Origin: an uncultured Bacteroidales bacterium
GTDB lineage: Bacteria > Bacteroidota > Bacteroidia > Bacteroidales > Muribaculaceae
DNA: 64,000 nucleotides
Direction of reading: 5' to 3'
Assembly (NCBI GenBank): GCA_902776435.1
Contig: CACYQB010000006.1
Span: 1-64,000, forward strand
Shown here one piece after another: positions 9,623-19,187 of this stretch. Numbering within the stretch: the stretch's first letter is position 1; each line of letters begins with the position of its first letter. The notes beneath the pieces were generated by a model. The model did no database searches, was not told where the DNA came from, and saw only the letters and a list, made by a program, of their open reading frames with translations. The position numbers were made by a program, and so were the translations under genes.

Positions 9623-9659
9623 CCGCATCAAAACGAAACCATTTATAGTTCTATCTGGT

Positions 9660-10424
9660 ATGACAAAGGAAGAACGCCACGAGATGATCATGGAAGCGCT
9701 GATCAAGCATGGATCGGTGCTTGTGTCAGATTTGGTGTCGATGCTCAACGTGAGCGCCGTAACGGTCCGCAAAGACCTTACCGATCTGGAAAAGAGCGAC
9801 AAACTGTACCGCAGCCACGGCAAGGCGGTACTGGTCAACCCTTACATCAACAACCGCTCGGTGAACGAGAAAGAGAAACTTGCCGCCGACGAGAAACACG
9901 CCATCGGGCGAGAGGCCGCAAGGCTCATCACCCGCAACGACAGCATTGCCATCGCATCAGGCACGACAGTCCACGCCCTGGCACGCAACATCCAGCCCAT
10001 CCACAAGTTGACGGTGGTCTCCGCATCCCTTGCAGTGAGCAACATCCTGACGCAACACGATAACATTGACATCATTCAATTGGGCGGCATGCTCAGGCAC
10101 AGCAGCCTGTCAGTGGTAGGTGAATATGCAGCAAGGATTTTGGAACTCTGTTCGTTCAGCAAGCTCTTCCTGGGTGTCGATGGCATAGATATGGATTATG
10201 GAATCACGACGACCGAAATCCGCGAGGCTACTCTCAACCAGAAAATGATTGCCGCCGCCCAGAAGACGATTGTCCTGGCCGACAGCAGTAAATTCGGGCG
10301 CCGCGGCTTCGCTAAGATTGCCGACATCGACACCGTGGACATCATCATCACCGACGCCGGCATATCCCCTAAGGTCATACAAAAAGTTGAGGATTTAGGT
10401 ATCGAACTCATCATCGCCCAATAA
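9660..10424 (+). CDS. glpR: DeoR-family transcriptional regulator, GlpR-like
   Basis: A 254-residue repressor-type protein. The N-terminal helix-turn-helix of the DeoR family reads MTKEERHEMIMEAL, then VLVSDLVSMLNVSAVTVRKD and SDKLYRSHGKAV. The C-terminal sugar-phosphate-binding domain includes the conserved IASGTTVHALAR and FLGVDGID. ATG at 9660 is chosen because the longer frame begins upstream of the promoter, and 254 residues matches GlpR (252 in E. coli). It is divergent from the glp operon with TTTCG repeats between. Glycerol-3-phosphate as effector is inferred from the neighbourhood; other DeoR regulators use other sugar phosphates. Confidence 0.88.
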   Translation: MTKEERHEMIMEALIKHGSVLVSDLVSMLNVSAVTVRKDLTDLEKSDKLYRSHGKAVLVNPYINNRSVNEKEKLAADEKHAIGREAARLITRNDSIAIASGTTVHALARNIQPIHKLTVVSASLAVSNILTQHDNIDIIQLGGMLRHSSLSVVGEYAARILELCSFSKLFLGVDGIDMDYGITTTEIREATLNQKMIAAAQKTIVLADSSKFGRRGFAKIADIDTVDIIITDAGISPKVIQKVEDLGIELIIAQ

Positions 10425-10453
10425 CACCCAGCACCTCAACAAATCGGTGTAAA

Positions 10454-11458
10454 TCAAGGGACTCGGTCGGCGAAGGATTTGTTGCTCCACACAATGAGGT
10501 TGCCGCTAATCGTGTCGGCCGTGATGGTCATCACGCCCAGGTCGGTGCGAGGTTGCATCATGGCACGGGTGGCACTGTCACCCAGCACCATGCAGGCGGT
10601 TGCCCAGGCGTCGGCGGTCATGCAGTCAGGGGCAATGACGGTGACACTCAACAGCGTCCCTACCCTGCTGTCACCCGTGTGCGGGTCAATAATATGTGAG
10701 ATTTTATTTCCTCCCTGCTCGCGCCACTTGCGATAATTGCCGCTGGTGGCAACGGCGCCACTATCGAGCGCCAGGGTCAGCGCGCTGTCATGAGAGACTT
10801 CGTCGGTCTCGCTCTTGGGCATATCGACCGACACTTGCCATGCTGTGCCGCGCTTGTTCACGCCGCGGGCCACCACCTCGCCGCCAATTTCGACAAGCCA
10901 GTTACGGGCGCCGTTACGGGTGAGCATACGCCCGATTTCGTCACAGGCGAGCCCCTTGGCAATGGAACTGAAATCCAGCATCAGCCGCGCATCACGCTTG
11001 ACAAGCGTGTCGCCACTGAGCGACACCTTATCCATCCCGACAAACGCAAGAATGCTGTCAAGTTGGGCACGGGTAGGCAGATTGCCGTTCTTGTAACCGA
11101 AGCCCCAAGCGTTCACCAGCGGCATCACCGTGGGGTCAAACGCTCCCCCACTCTCCTGGTTAATCAGCACCGATGCCTCCATCAGACGCTTAATATAGGC
11201 ATCCACGCGGGTAGATGTGTTCTCGTTGAGCGACGAGATGAGCGACGCCTTGTTATAGGGCGACACGCTCATGTCCATCCTGTTGAATATGAGTTGGATG
11301 CTGTCACCCAGGTCGTGAGCGGCTTCATAGGTGATGTGGTACTCCGTGGTCCACACCACACCCTCGTTGGTAAAAAAACGTTTACGGCCGCGAGCGACGA
11401 ACATCATCACAATCGCGACCGCCAGAGCCACTAACACAAAGGCATATCGTTTCGTCAT
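10454..11458 (-). CDS. apbE: FAD:protein FMN transferase
   Basis: A 334-residue ApbE-family protein that attaches FMN through phosphoester bonds to Thr/Ser of Rnf/Nqr-type proteins. It has one N-terminal membrane segment (residues 6-22), then family motifs: NQESGGAFDPTVMPLVNAWG, MLDFSSIAKGLACDEIG, LVEIGGEVVARG, GAVATSGNYRKW and SHIIDPHTGDSR, where the final Asp is part of the Mg-binding site. ATG at 11458 is preferred to a TTG two codons earlier. It is convergent with glpR. Confidence 0.93.
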   Translation of the reverse strand: MTKRYAFVLVALAVAIVMMFVARGRKRFFTNEGVVWTTEYHITYEAAHDLGDSIQLIFNRMDMSVSPYNKASLISSLNENTSTRVDAYIKRLMEASVLINQESGGAFDPTVMPLVNAWGFGYKNGNLPTRAQLDSILAFVGMDKVSLSGDTLVKRDARLMLDFSSIAKGLACDEIGRMLTRNGARNWLVEIGGEVVARGVNKRGTAWQVSVDMPKSETDEVSHDSALTLALDSGAVATSGNYRKWREQGGNKISHIIDPHTGDSRVGTLLSVTVIAPDCMTADAWATACMVLGDSATRAMMQPRTDLGVMTITADTISGNLIVWSNKSFADRVP

Positions 11459-11524
11459 ACTCAAAGACGCTTCACCTCCCTTTAAAATAAAAATACCTAA
11501 AGCCTAAAACCTAAAACCTAAAGC

Positions 11525-12148
11525 CTACCTAATGAACCACGTCACATTGAAATACCAGGTACGGTTCTTGGCCACATTATCGTCAAGGACCTTGGTGTGG
11601 AACGACTGGCCAATGCTGAAGTTATAGCCACCCCTGATCTGGACGCGCTCCATCAACTCTACACCCAGACCCATGTCCAGATAGACGTTGACGGGGGGAT
11701 AGCTGTTGAGCGACTTGTGATTTCCATAAGCAAGGAAGGAAAACTGAGGACCTACATAGGCCATCGGCATAATCGTGGTTTCCAAGCCTTCCAGACGGCG
11801 CCACTTGAGCTTGAGGTGAAGGGGGACATCGATATAATGCATTGACACGGTCTCGTTACCGTAACCCTCAGACGACCACACCGTGCGCTCGCCATAATTG
11901 ACCTTGCCCTGCTTGAGCGAATAGAGCACCGAACCGTCAACGCCGAAACCCACGCCGCTGAAGTTCATTTCGCCCGTCACACCCAACTGCGGACCCCACA
12001 TGGTCTTGCTGGGCACGATGTCGCTCTGCTTGAAGTGGACACTATTGATGTTGGCACCGGCCGTGATGCCCCAGCGGGATGCCGTCTGAGCAAACGCGGT
12101 TGCGGTAGTGAGCACACAAACCGCTATCAGTAAGGATATCTTTTTCAT
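11525..12148 (-). CDS. outer-membrane beta-barrel protein, PorT-like
   Basis: A 207-residue protein with a 20-residue signal peptide (ending AFAQ) followed by an eight-strand-type barrel. It opens SRWGITAGANINSVHF and ends in an aromatic strand, WYFNVTWFIR. Such small barrels (PorT/OMP_b-brl_2) are common in Bacteroidota and mostly of unknown function. A -7 box, TAATTTTG, lies at 12189-12182. The next gene upstream (12226-12825) is of the same type, suggesting local duplication. Confidence 0.75.
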   Translation of the reverse strand: MKKISLLIAVCVLTTATAFAQTASRWGITAGANINSVHFKQSDIVPSKTMWGPQLGVTGEMNFSGVGFGVDGSVLYSLKQGKVNYGERTVWSSEGYGNETVSMHYIDVPLHLKLKWRRLEGLETTIMPMAYVGPQFSFLAYGNHKSLNSYPPVNVYLDMGLGVELMERVQIRGGYNFSIGQSFHTKVLDDNVAKNRTWYFNVTWFIR

Positions 12149-12225
12149 TGATCTTATTATCTAATTTGAAGTATGATGCCGCAAAATTACAAATAATTTC
12201 TGACATCGCCCGTGTTTAACCGTCC

Positions 12226-12825
12226 CTAAAACATCACTGCCGCGCTGAGCGTCCAGTAACGGTCCTTGCCGTTCACCTTGTCACCATCGTAGTCGCTGCC
12301 GACATATTGCATCGCCTTAGACAGGCCGATGCCGTAGGTCGCCGTCAAGCGCAGGCGATTGAACAGATCCACACCGGCACCCACATCCCACGACATGTAG
12401 GTCTTCTTGTTTTTATAGTTGGTGGGCGCATTCTCGCTGAACAGTATCGAGAAGCAGGGGCCAGTGAACACCAATGGGGCAAACACCCTTTCCACCTTGG
12501 GCAAGGACAACCTGTAACGGGCATAAACGGGAATATCAAGGTAATCGCGCTTATACACCCGCTCGCGGTCGCTCAGGCGGTTGTTGCGGTGGGTGTACAT
12601 GGCCGACACCTCGGCTCCGAGTCCCACAACAGGGATGTTGAGGTCGAGCAGCAAGCCGCCACACCAGCCCACGCGGTTGTCGCTGTTGATGATGTCACGA
12701 TCAAATCGCATCTTGCTCAGGCTGAGACCGCCACGCACGCCTAACCTCACTTGAGCCTCCATGGGCTGGAAGGTGAACACCGCCATGACAACGGCCAACA
12801 ATAAATATAGAATTGATCTTTTCAT
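12226..12825 (-). CDS. outer-membrane beta-barrel protein, PorT-like
   Basis: A 199-residue protein with signal peptide KRSILYLLLAVVMAVFTF...MEAQ, then VRLGVRGGLSLSKMRF and repeated amphipathic strands ending in LSAAVMF. The start at 12825 is chosen because the -7 box TAGTTTTG (12869-12862) lies just upstream and the longer frame begins at the box itself. The domain type matches the neighbour at 11525-12148. Function unknown. Confidence 0.75.
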   Translation of the reverse strand: MKRSILYLLLAVVMAVFTFQPMEAQVRLGVRGGLSLSKMRFDRDIINSDNRVGWCGGLLLDLNIPVVGLGAEVSAMYTHRNNRLSDRERVYKRDYLDIPVYARYRLSLPKVERVFAPLVFTGPCFSILFSENAPTNYKNKKTYMSWDVGAGVDLFNRLRLTATYGIGLSKAMQYVGSDYDGDKVNGKDRYWTLSAAVMF

Positions 12826-12927
12826 AAAAAACGTTCTATCAAGAATTGTGTTACTAGCGCCCAAAACTACAATTATTTTTTCATTCTCCTGCCAGAATTA
12901 AAAACATTTTTAGACTTTTGACATCCG

Positions 12928-14403
12928 TTAGAACTGGGAATACAGGAACGGCTGAACCGTAGCGCTTGCAAATTGCAGTACCAACTGGATGAGCAGGATG
13001 AAGATGATGAGTTTCACGACCCAGGGCGCAGCAATGAACTTGTCACGCATCTTGTCCCATATCCTGGTGGGCACGAAGTGGAGGCCATAGATGATGGTCA
13101 GCATGATGCACCACGTCATGCGACGCTCCAGGAACACGGGCAGATAAGCCCATTCGAAGTCGGTGAAAATGCCGCTGATCACCTGACCAGCCACATGGAA
13201 TGTGCTGGCACGGAAGAACACCCACAACAGCGCCACAAGGCTGAATGTCATCAGCCAGGACACAAAGCGGGTGAATGGCGTGCTCTCAATCCTGTCAAGC
13301 CACGGCTTGCTCAACTTGTGGATACACAGGGCAATGCCATGCCCCGCTCCCCACACGACAAAGGTCCACGCCGCGCCGTGCCACAAGCCACCCAGCAACA
13401 TGGTCACCATCAGGTTGAAATACCGGCGAGCCTCGCCCTTGCGGTTACCGCCTAGCGGGATATACACATAGTCGCGCAACCAGGTGGACAGTGTGATGTG
13501 CCAGCGGCGCCAGAACTCGGTCACGTTCAATGAACGGTAAGGATAATTGAAGTTGATGCCCAGATTGAAGCCCATGATGCTGCCCAGGCCGATTGCCATA
13601 TCGCTATAGCCCGAGAAGTCACAATAGATCTGCATCGTGTAGCCCAGCACCGCCATGAGCAACTCAAAGCCCGTGTAACCCGCCGGATTGCCAAAGGCGA
13701 TGTCGTTATACTGCGCGATATAGTCGGCAAAGACCGCCTTCTTCAATATACCCAACATCACCAGCCACAAGCCCCCATAAATCATCTCGCGCGTGGCAGG
13801 CTTGTTATCCTGCAACTGCGGCATGAATTCGCTGGCGCGCACGATGGGGCCGGCCACCAGACAGGGGAAATAGGACAGGAAGAAGAGGTAATCGATATAG
13901 TCATCGGTGGGCTGGATTTTGCCCTTATACACATCCACCACATAACTGATGGTGCGGAAGGTATAGAACGAGATGCCCACGGGCAAGATCAGGTCCAACG
14001 GCTGGAAATTGCCGCCGATGAGCGCTTCGAGATTGAACATCACGAAGTTGCTGTACTTGAAGAACAACAACACGCTCAATGACAGCACCAGCGACACCGT
14101 GAGGGCTATGCGCCGCTCCATGCGGTTCTTGCTGGACTCAATAAACTGCGCCACCCACCAGTCGATAAACGAGGTGGCAACCAGCAACAGGAAAAACCAC
14201 CCGCTCGACTTGTAGAAGAAAAACAGGCTGAACGCGATGACAAAGGCCATCATCTTGGTCCTCTTGGACTTGATGAGGGCATAGATAGGCAGGAAGATGA
14301 GAAAGAGCACCCAGAACAAGGTGCTGGTGAACAGCATGGGCTCGTCGCGGTTGAACGTCAACAGCGACAGCAACTGTGTCATATCTATCGAACTCAATAT
14401 CAT
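12928..14403 (-). CDS. MBOAT-family membrane O-acyltransferase
   Basis: About 491 residues with roughly ten or more membrane helices. MBOAT/AlgI hallmarks are present: LILPVGISFYTFRTISYVVD, SYFPCLVAGPIVRASEF, FCDFSGYSDMAIGLG, FWRRWHITLSTWLRDYVYIP, and the catalytic His in GGLWHGAAWTFVVWG. AlgI-type proteins move acyl groups across the inner membrane to secreted glycans, usually with a periplasmic SGNH partner. Such a partner (14408-15211) lies immediately upstream, five bases away. ATG at 14403 is chosen; ATG at 14382 is an alternative. Confidence 0.88.
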   Translation of the reverse strand: MILSSIDMTQLLSLLTFNRDEPMLFTSTLFWVLFLIFLPIYALIKSKRTKMMAFVIAFSLFFFYKSSGWFFLLLVATSFIDWWVAQFIESSKNRMERRIALTVSLVLSLSVLLFFKYSNFVMFNLEALIGGNFQPLDLILPVGISFYTFRTISYVVDVYKGKIQPTDDYIDYLFFLSYFPCLVAGPIVRASEFMPQLQDNKPATREMIYGGLWLVMLGILKKAVFADYIAQYNDIAFGNPAGYTGFELLMAVLGYTMQIYCDFSGYSDMAIGLGSIMGFNLGINFNYPYRSLNVTEFWRRWHITLSTWLRDYVYIPLGGNRKGEARRYFNLMVTMLLGGLWHGAAWTFVVWGAGHGIALCIHKLSKPWLDRIESTPFTRFVSWLMTFSLVALLWVFFRASTFHVAGQVISGIFTDFEWAYLPVFLERRMTWCIMLTIIYGLHFVPTRIWDKMRDKFIAAPWVVKLIIFILLIQLVLQFASATVQPFLYSQF

Positions 14404-14407
14404 GGCA

Positions 14408-15211
14408 TTAAACTGGAGGCTGATAAACCACGATGCGGGTAGCGCGGCTGATGCCTTCTCCCGGATAGTCAAGTCGAATGGGATAGGCCCCACTGGTTTT
14501 CATCCACTTGATGACGCGGTCCATCCATTTGTGGGCCGATGCTCGCGTGGGATGCGCACCGTCGCGGCTGCGTGTAAACTTGTCGTTGGCGCTATAGTAG
14601 AAACAGCCTTCATCAACCTCCTGCTTCAGCAGGTCATTGATGCCGGTGTCCTCAATCCAGTTGGGCGGGCCAATCCACAGGTAAGGGGTATCGCCAATCT
14701 CGGCGAGCATCTTCTTCAGGTGTGGGCGCCGTGCGGTCTTGATATTGGGGACATACAACTCGTTAGCCCCCAAGCACACCATGATGTAATTGGGATGATA
14801 CTTGTTGATGAGTTCGGTCAAGCGCGCCGTCTCGCCCCAGCACTTGGTGGAACTGCTGTACCAGATGACCTCGATCAGCGTGTGACCGTTCTTCTTGCAA
14901 TATGCCGCCAGACGTTCGCCCAGTCCCTCCAACATCGAGTCGCCGATGAACAGGATATTCTTGGCCGTCGTGTCCATGGGGGCACGCCAGCCTTTGGGAT
15001 GATGGCCATTAGGCAAACGGCCGTTAGCGTCCAGGCTATCGGTCACAATGGTGTCGCTATCCCCGGCATCGCCACCGATGATGCGGCCCAGCGAGGGAGT
15101 CTTCAAGTCCATGCCACCCACGCGTATGCCGTCAGGCCAAAACGACAGGACGGCAAAAAACGCGAGTGCAGCGGCTAACAGGGCCCACAAGCCCCAATAG
15201 GGATTCTTCAT
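14408..15211 (-). CDS. SGNH/GDSL-type periplasmic acyl-esterase or acyltransferase partner
   Basis: A 267-residue protein with one N-terminal membrane anchor (residues 7-24). SGNH blocks are visible: nucleophile in ILFIGDSMLEGLG, oxyanion Gly/Asn in VCLGANELY, and the Asp-His pair in RDGAHPTRASA. A DUF459-like or AlgX/AlgJ-like role beside MBOAT proteins is common: the pair O-acetylates an exported glycan. Its place in an operon of cell-wall enzymes suggests peptidoglycan or another surface glycan as target, which is inference. Confidence 0.82.
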   Translation of the reverse strand: MKNPYWGLWALLAAALAFFAVLSFWPDGIRVGGMDLKTPSLGRIIGGDAGDSDTIVTDSLDANGRLPNGHHPKGWRAPMDTTAKNILFIGDSMLEGLGERLAAYCKKNGHTLIEVIWYSSSTKCWGETARLTELINKYHPNYIMVCLGANELYVPNIKTARRPHLKKMLAEIGDTPYLWIGPPNWIEDTGINDLLKQEVDEGCFYYSANDKFTRSRDGAHPTRASAHKWMDRVIKWMKTSGAYPIRLDYPGEGISRATRIVVYQPPV

Positions 15212-15267
15212 TCAGTTCTCTAAATCCTGGTGTATTTTTAAAATATAGGATGTGCCTGTAACTTGTA

Positions 15268-16434
15268 TTACTTGAGCAACTTAATGCCCAGGCCGGGGCG
15301 GTCATGCAAGGTAATCTTGCCATTCTCGACAGTCATACCCGTAAAACGGTCATTGGCAATAAGCAGGTTACCGTCCAGGTCAGCATAGTCCACAACCGGT
15401 GACAGGTTGGCGGCAGCTGTCACGGCACACGAGGTCTCGGTCATACAGCCGATCATCACCTTCATGTCGAGGGCGCGGGCCAGAGTCACCATCTTGTGGG
15501 CCTCGTGCAATCCGGTGCTCTTCATCAACTTGATGTTGATACCGTCATACACGCCCTTGAACCTGACGATGTCGGGCAGACGCTGGAAGGCCTCGTCGGC
15601 GATAATGGGCAGCGGTGAGCGCTCACGCAACCAGGCGGTCTCGTCAATCCATGTCTTGTCGAAGGGCTGTTCCACAAACAGGCAGTTACGCTCGTTGAGC
15701 CAGTGGCACATTTCCAAGGCGTGTTCCTTGTTGTCCCAACCCTGGTTGCAGTCCACACAGATGGGCACATCGGGCATCATCTCGCGGATGATGTCGATGG
15801 TCTCCTGATCGCGGTCCAGACCCATCTTGACCTTGATGAGCTTGTAAGGACGGGCTTCCTCGACCTTCTGACGCACGACTTCGGGGGTGTCGATGCCGAT
15901 AGTGAAACTGGTAACGGGCGTCTTTTCGGGGTTATAGCCCCAAATCTTGTACCAGGGCTGGCCCATGATTTTGCCCAACAGGTCATGCAGGGCGATATCA
16001 ACGCTGGCCTTTGCGGCACGGTTGTTCTCGTCCACCTTATCGACGTAATCCAGAATATCCTCGATGCAGAAGGGGTCCTTGAACTGCTCCAGGTCGAGCT
16101 TGTTGAGGAACGTGGTCACGCTCTCAACGCTCTCGCCCAGATAGGGAGGCATCGAAGCCTCACCATAGCCCGTAATGCCCTCATACTCCAATTTCACCTG
16201 CACGTCAGGCGTGGTGGTACGGCTATAGCGCGCCAGATTGAAGGCGTGGCGCAACTTGAGTTCGTAGGGGAAGAACGTCAGTTTCAGTTTACCCGTTTTG
16301 GGCACCTGGTTCACACGGGGCACGCGGTTGCGGCGACCCTTCTTGGTTACACGCTCCACAGCGTCAATCGACACGGGCGACGCGGCAGCAATTGCCGTCA
16401 ATCCCATTCCTGCAATAAATTTTCTACGATCCAT
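15268..16434 (-). CDS. L-Ala-D/L-Glu-type dipeptide epimerase
   Basis: A 388-residue enolase-superfamily protein of the muconate lactonising/dipeptide epimerase branch. It has the KVKMG motif (acid/base Lys), metal ligands in CVDCNQGWD, VEQP and IADEAF, a second Lys in NIKLMKSTG, and GCMTETS near the C-terminus. The N-terminus, MDRRKFIAGMGLTAIAAAS, is a twin-arginine-like signal, so the enzyme may act outside the cytoplasm, which is unusual for this family. It sits next to an NlpC/P60 peptidase, as in murein-peptide recycling clusters of Bacteroides. Confidence 0.88.
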   Translation of the reverse strand: MDRRKFIAGMGLTAIAAASPVSIDAVERVTKKGRRNRVPRVNQVPKTGKLKLTFFPYELKLRHAFNLARYSRTTTPDVQVKLEYEGITGYGEASMPPYLGESVESVTTFLNKLDLEQFKDPFCIEDILDYVDKVDENNRAAKASVDIALHDLLGKIMGQPWYKIWGYNPEKTPVTSFTIGIDTPEVVRQKVEEARPYKLIKVKMGLDRDQETIDIIREMMPDVPICVDCNQGWDNKEHALEMCHWLNERNCLFVEQPFDKTWIDETAWLRERSPLPIIADEAFQRLPDIVRFKGVYDGINIKLMKSTGLHEAHKMVTLARALDMKVMIGCMTETSCAVTAAANLSPVVDYADLDGNLLIANDRFTGMTVENGKITLHDRPGLGIKLLK

Positions 16435-16478
16435 ATGATATAAATTTTGGTCAATTCCTAATTCCTAAAACCTAAAGC

Positions 16479-17636
16479 CTAAAAAAACCAAGGATGGTTC
16501 TTGAGCGCGGTGATGCCCTTGGTGCCCACCATGCCCTTGATGCGGCTGGCACTCAAGGGAGAATACAAGTACGGATAATCGCTGGCCGTGGGAATCAGGC
16601 TGTTGATCTTCACCTGGCCTGAGCAGTGGATGTACTTGCCATCGCGCAAGTAGATGCCCACATGGGTCACGCGGCCCGTCTTCTCGTTACCGAAGAACAA
16701 CAGGTCACCCGTCTCATACTGACGCCAGTCGGTACCCTTCTTCATGATCTTGCCGGTAAGCGCCTGCTGCGAAGCATCACGTTGCAGGATGATGCCGTTG
16801 CTCAGGTAGCTCACCTTCGTCAAACCCGAACAGTCGGTGACCTTGGTCGTGGTGCCGCCCCACAGGTAGCTGGAACCCATCATGCGGCGCGCGGTCTTTT
16901 CAATCTGTGCGGCGCTGAAGCCCTGCTGGCTCCACTGCGACAATTCGGCCACATCGGCAGCGTTCACCCATCCCACACGGCCGTCGGGGGTAGCAAGTTT
17001 ATACCAATTACCCTGTGCAGTCTTGAATTCCAGGATGTTACCCATCACCAGGTCGCTGACGGTCTCATCGCCATTGGGCTCGGTCACCAGGCGGGAGTCA
17101 TAGGCGGTGACGATGTAGCGTTTGGCTTTGCGCCAGGCCTTCATTTGGGCCTCGGTCTTGTAGGCGAGCGAACTCTCAGGCACATAGGCGATATAGTCAT
17201 CGGCCATCTGCACTCGGTACCATTCGCCATCCTTCTGGAGCACCTTGACGGGCGAACCCATGATGCCCTGAGTAGCCATTTCGGCACTGTGCTTGGGTTC
17301 GGTGCGCAAGGTAGCAATGCTCAACTTAATCAGCGCCCACTTGCGAGCAGCGGGAATCCCTTCCTCGAGGACGGTGATCTTATCGGTATAGCCGCTATAG
17401 CCATTCTTGAGCATTGCGGCGAGAATCGCCTGTTTCTGGGCTTTGGTGCCCACAGTTCCTGACAGCACCCATTTGCCGGATTGTTGTTTAGCGGTGACAT
17501 CCCAGATAGCGGTACGCTTGTCCGGGGCAATGCGTTGCTTGAGGTTTGCCAATGCCTCGTCAGGGGTAATGGCCAGGGCAGCAAGACTGCTCACAGCCAT
17601 CACCAGCGCAATAATCAACGATTTCATCTTCATCAT
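16479..17636 (-). CDS. SH3-domain NlpC/P60 peptidase (gamma-D-Glu-diamino acid endopeptidase type)
   Basis: A 385-residue secreted cysteine peptidase. Signal peptide of about 22 residues, an N-terminal BON/OsmY-like stretch, two bacterial SH3 domains (about residues 100-245), then the C40 catalytic domain. The nucleophile is in YLWGGTTTKVTDCSGLTKVS and the His in RVTHVGIYL, with YIHCSGQVK as third element. This family cuts L-Ala-gamma-D-Glu-diamino acid peptides, releasing the dipeptide that the adjacent epimerase would use. The 3' end runs into a CCTAAAA tract. Confidence 0.9.
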   Translation of the reverse strand: MMKMKSLIIALVMAVSSLAALAITPDEALANLKQRIAPDKRTAIWDVTAKQQSGKWVLSGTVGTKAQKQAILAAMLKNGYSGYTDKITVLEEGIPAARKWALIKLSIATLRTEPKHSAEMATQGIMGSPVKVLQKDGEWYRVQMADDYIAYVPESSLAYKTEAQMKAWRKAKRYIVTAYDSRLVTEPNGDETVSDLVMGNILEFKTAQGNWYKLATPDGRVGWVNAADVAELSQWSQQGFSAAQIEKTARRMMGSSYLWGGTTTKVTDCSGLTKVSYLSNGIILQRDASQQALTGKIMKKGTDWRQYETGDLLFFGNEKTGRVTHVGIYLRDGKYIHCSGQVKINSLIPTASDYPYLYSPLSASRIKGMVGTKGITALKNHPWFF

Positions 17637-17668
17637 ATCTATTTAATCTACTCTTTACAGTCTAAAAA

Positions 17669-17746
17669 AAACTAAGGACTAAAAACTAAGGACTAAAAAC
17701 TAAGGACTAAGGACTAAAAACTAAAGCCTAAAACCTAAAGCCTAAC
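17669..17746. repeat. intergenic ACTAAGG/CCTAAAA heptad tract
   Basis: A degenerate run built from ACTAAGG, ACTAAAA and CCTAAAG units. Similar tracts are at 11495-11528, 16457-16486, 43471-43545, 46157-46232 and 52269-52324. All lie between genes. Confidence 0.7.
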
Positions 17747-19153
17747 AATCGAATTAACCTTCAAATGGCTATCCCACTTGTCATAGAACAGGTTACCCTT
17801 GCGCCATTCCACTTCGCCAGGCTGGAAATCAACGGTCTCGCTACGGATAAACGTCTTGGCGGGGCTCAACTTGTCACCCACGCCCTCGTTGCTGGCCATG
17901 CGGTACACATCGATGCCAGTGGCATAGTAGTCGTTGAGCGGAGTACCCACGGCACTGCGGCCGAAGGACGGGTCGGTGGGAATCCAGCCGATGCCCTCAA
18001 AGTAGGTCTCGCACCAGTCATGCCAATTAATTTCGTCAGGATGCAGCATCCAGCCACTCTCCCAGCGTGCAGGAATGCCCAGTGAGCGCACCAGCGTGAT
18101 GTAAAGCAAGCCCACCTGGCCGCAGTCGCCATGATGATTCTCGATGACATACTGCGGGATGTTGGCCAGCGTACTGTATTCACGGGCACCAGCCCACGGC
18201 AGGTTGTAGCCGATCCACTCATAGACCTTCGCGGCCTGTAACACGGGATTAGTCTCGTTTCCAACAATCTTGCGGGCCAGGGCGCGCATCTCGTCGGTGA
18301 TGATGACGTGGCGCGGCTCGTCGCCCGTGTAGCGCTTGTATTCCTCGCTATTAGTATTATAGGGTTCCAGCATGGCGATAAGGTCCTGCTGGCTGTAATG
18401 GCGCTCGCCCACGTCATAGGAGAAGGTGTATTCAAAGTGCGTCGGCTTGCCTTTTTCGGCCACGGCCTCCATATACACGGTGTGGTGCTTGCTGCCCTGG
18501 CTGAAGGTCACTTCGCGGTTACTGCTCTCGAGACGGATGTTCTTCTGGCGCAAGTTCTCGTAGGGGAACGGCATCCACACGCGCAGCGTCTCACCAGCAG
18601 GCACGGCGTCGGCATCAACATCGAGGGTGAAGGTGATGTTCACTCGGCGCCAGTCGCGTACGTTGTTTGCGTCGGCAGGAGTACGCATGGCCTCCAGGTA
18701 GTATTTGCGGCGAGTCAGGAAACTCTCATGGTTGTCGGCAGCATTCTGCGCGGCGAACTCCTTGCCCAGCAGCCACAGGTTGCCAACGCTCTTGCGGAAC
18801 CACATCTCCTTGCCGTCGATGTTCATCACCTCGAGGGCACGGGTATCTTTCCAATGCTGAATCTGGGCATCGGTGGCCTCGGGCATCTTTTCGCGGATCA
18901 TTTTCACGCCCTCCTCGGGGGTGATGCGGAAGTCGGTGCGAATGCGGCGCATGATGGTACGCAACGAGTCGATGCGCACGGCATCGGCCACGCGCACCTT
19001 CTTAGGCAGGGACTTCATCACTTTCTCGGCACGTGCAAACTCTCCCTGGGCGATATACTCATCCACCTGGTCTTGCCAGTCGGGCGCTGCTACGGAGCCC
19101 ATTATCGCTAATGTGCTTAGGGCAAACGCCAACAATTGCTTTTTACCTTTCAT
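17735..19153 (-). CDS. secreted transglutaminase-like cysteine peptidase
   Basis: A 472-residue protein with signal peptide MKGKKQLLAFALSTLAIMG. The C-terminal transglutaminase core has the catalytic Cys in HHGDCGQVGLLYITL, the His in INWHDWCETYFEG and the Asp in WIPTDPSFG. The N-terminal half carries beta-rich sequence (VNITFTLDVDADAVPAG). Bacterial members are peptidases rather than cross-linkers. As first gene of the operon with NlpC/P60 peptidase and dipeptide epimerase, it likely takes part in muropeptide turnover; this is inference. Confidence 0.82.
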   Translation of the reverse strand: MKGKKQLLAFALSTLAIMGSVAAPDWQDQVDEYIAQGEFARAEKVMKSLPKKVRVADAVRIDSLRTIMRRIRTDFRITPEEGVKMIREKMPEATDAQIQHWKDTRALEVMNIDGKEMWFRKSVGNLWLLGKEFAAQNAADNHESFLTRRKYYLEAMRTPADANNVRDWRRVNITFTLDVDADAVPAGETLRVWMPFPYENLRQKNIRLESSNREVTFSQGSKHHTVYMEAVAEKGKPTHFEYTFSYDVGERHYSQQDLIAMLEPYNTNSEEYKRYTGDEPRHVIITDEMRALARKIVGNETNPVLQAAKVYEWIGYNLPWAGAREYSTLANIPQYVIENHHGDCGQVGLLYITLVRSLGIPARWESGWMLHPDEINWHDWCETYFEGIGWIPTDPSFGRSAVGTPLNDYYATGIDVYRMASNEGVGDKLSPAKTFIRSETVDFQPGEVEWRKGNLFYDKWDSHLKVNSIVRL

Positions 19154-19187
19154 CTTTCCTCAATGATTATACTTGTGATTTAACGAG

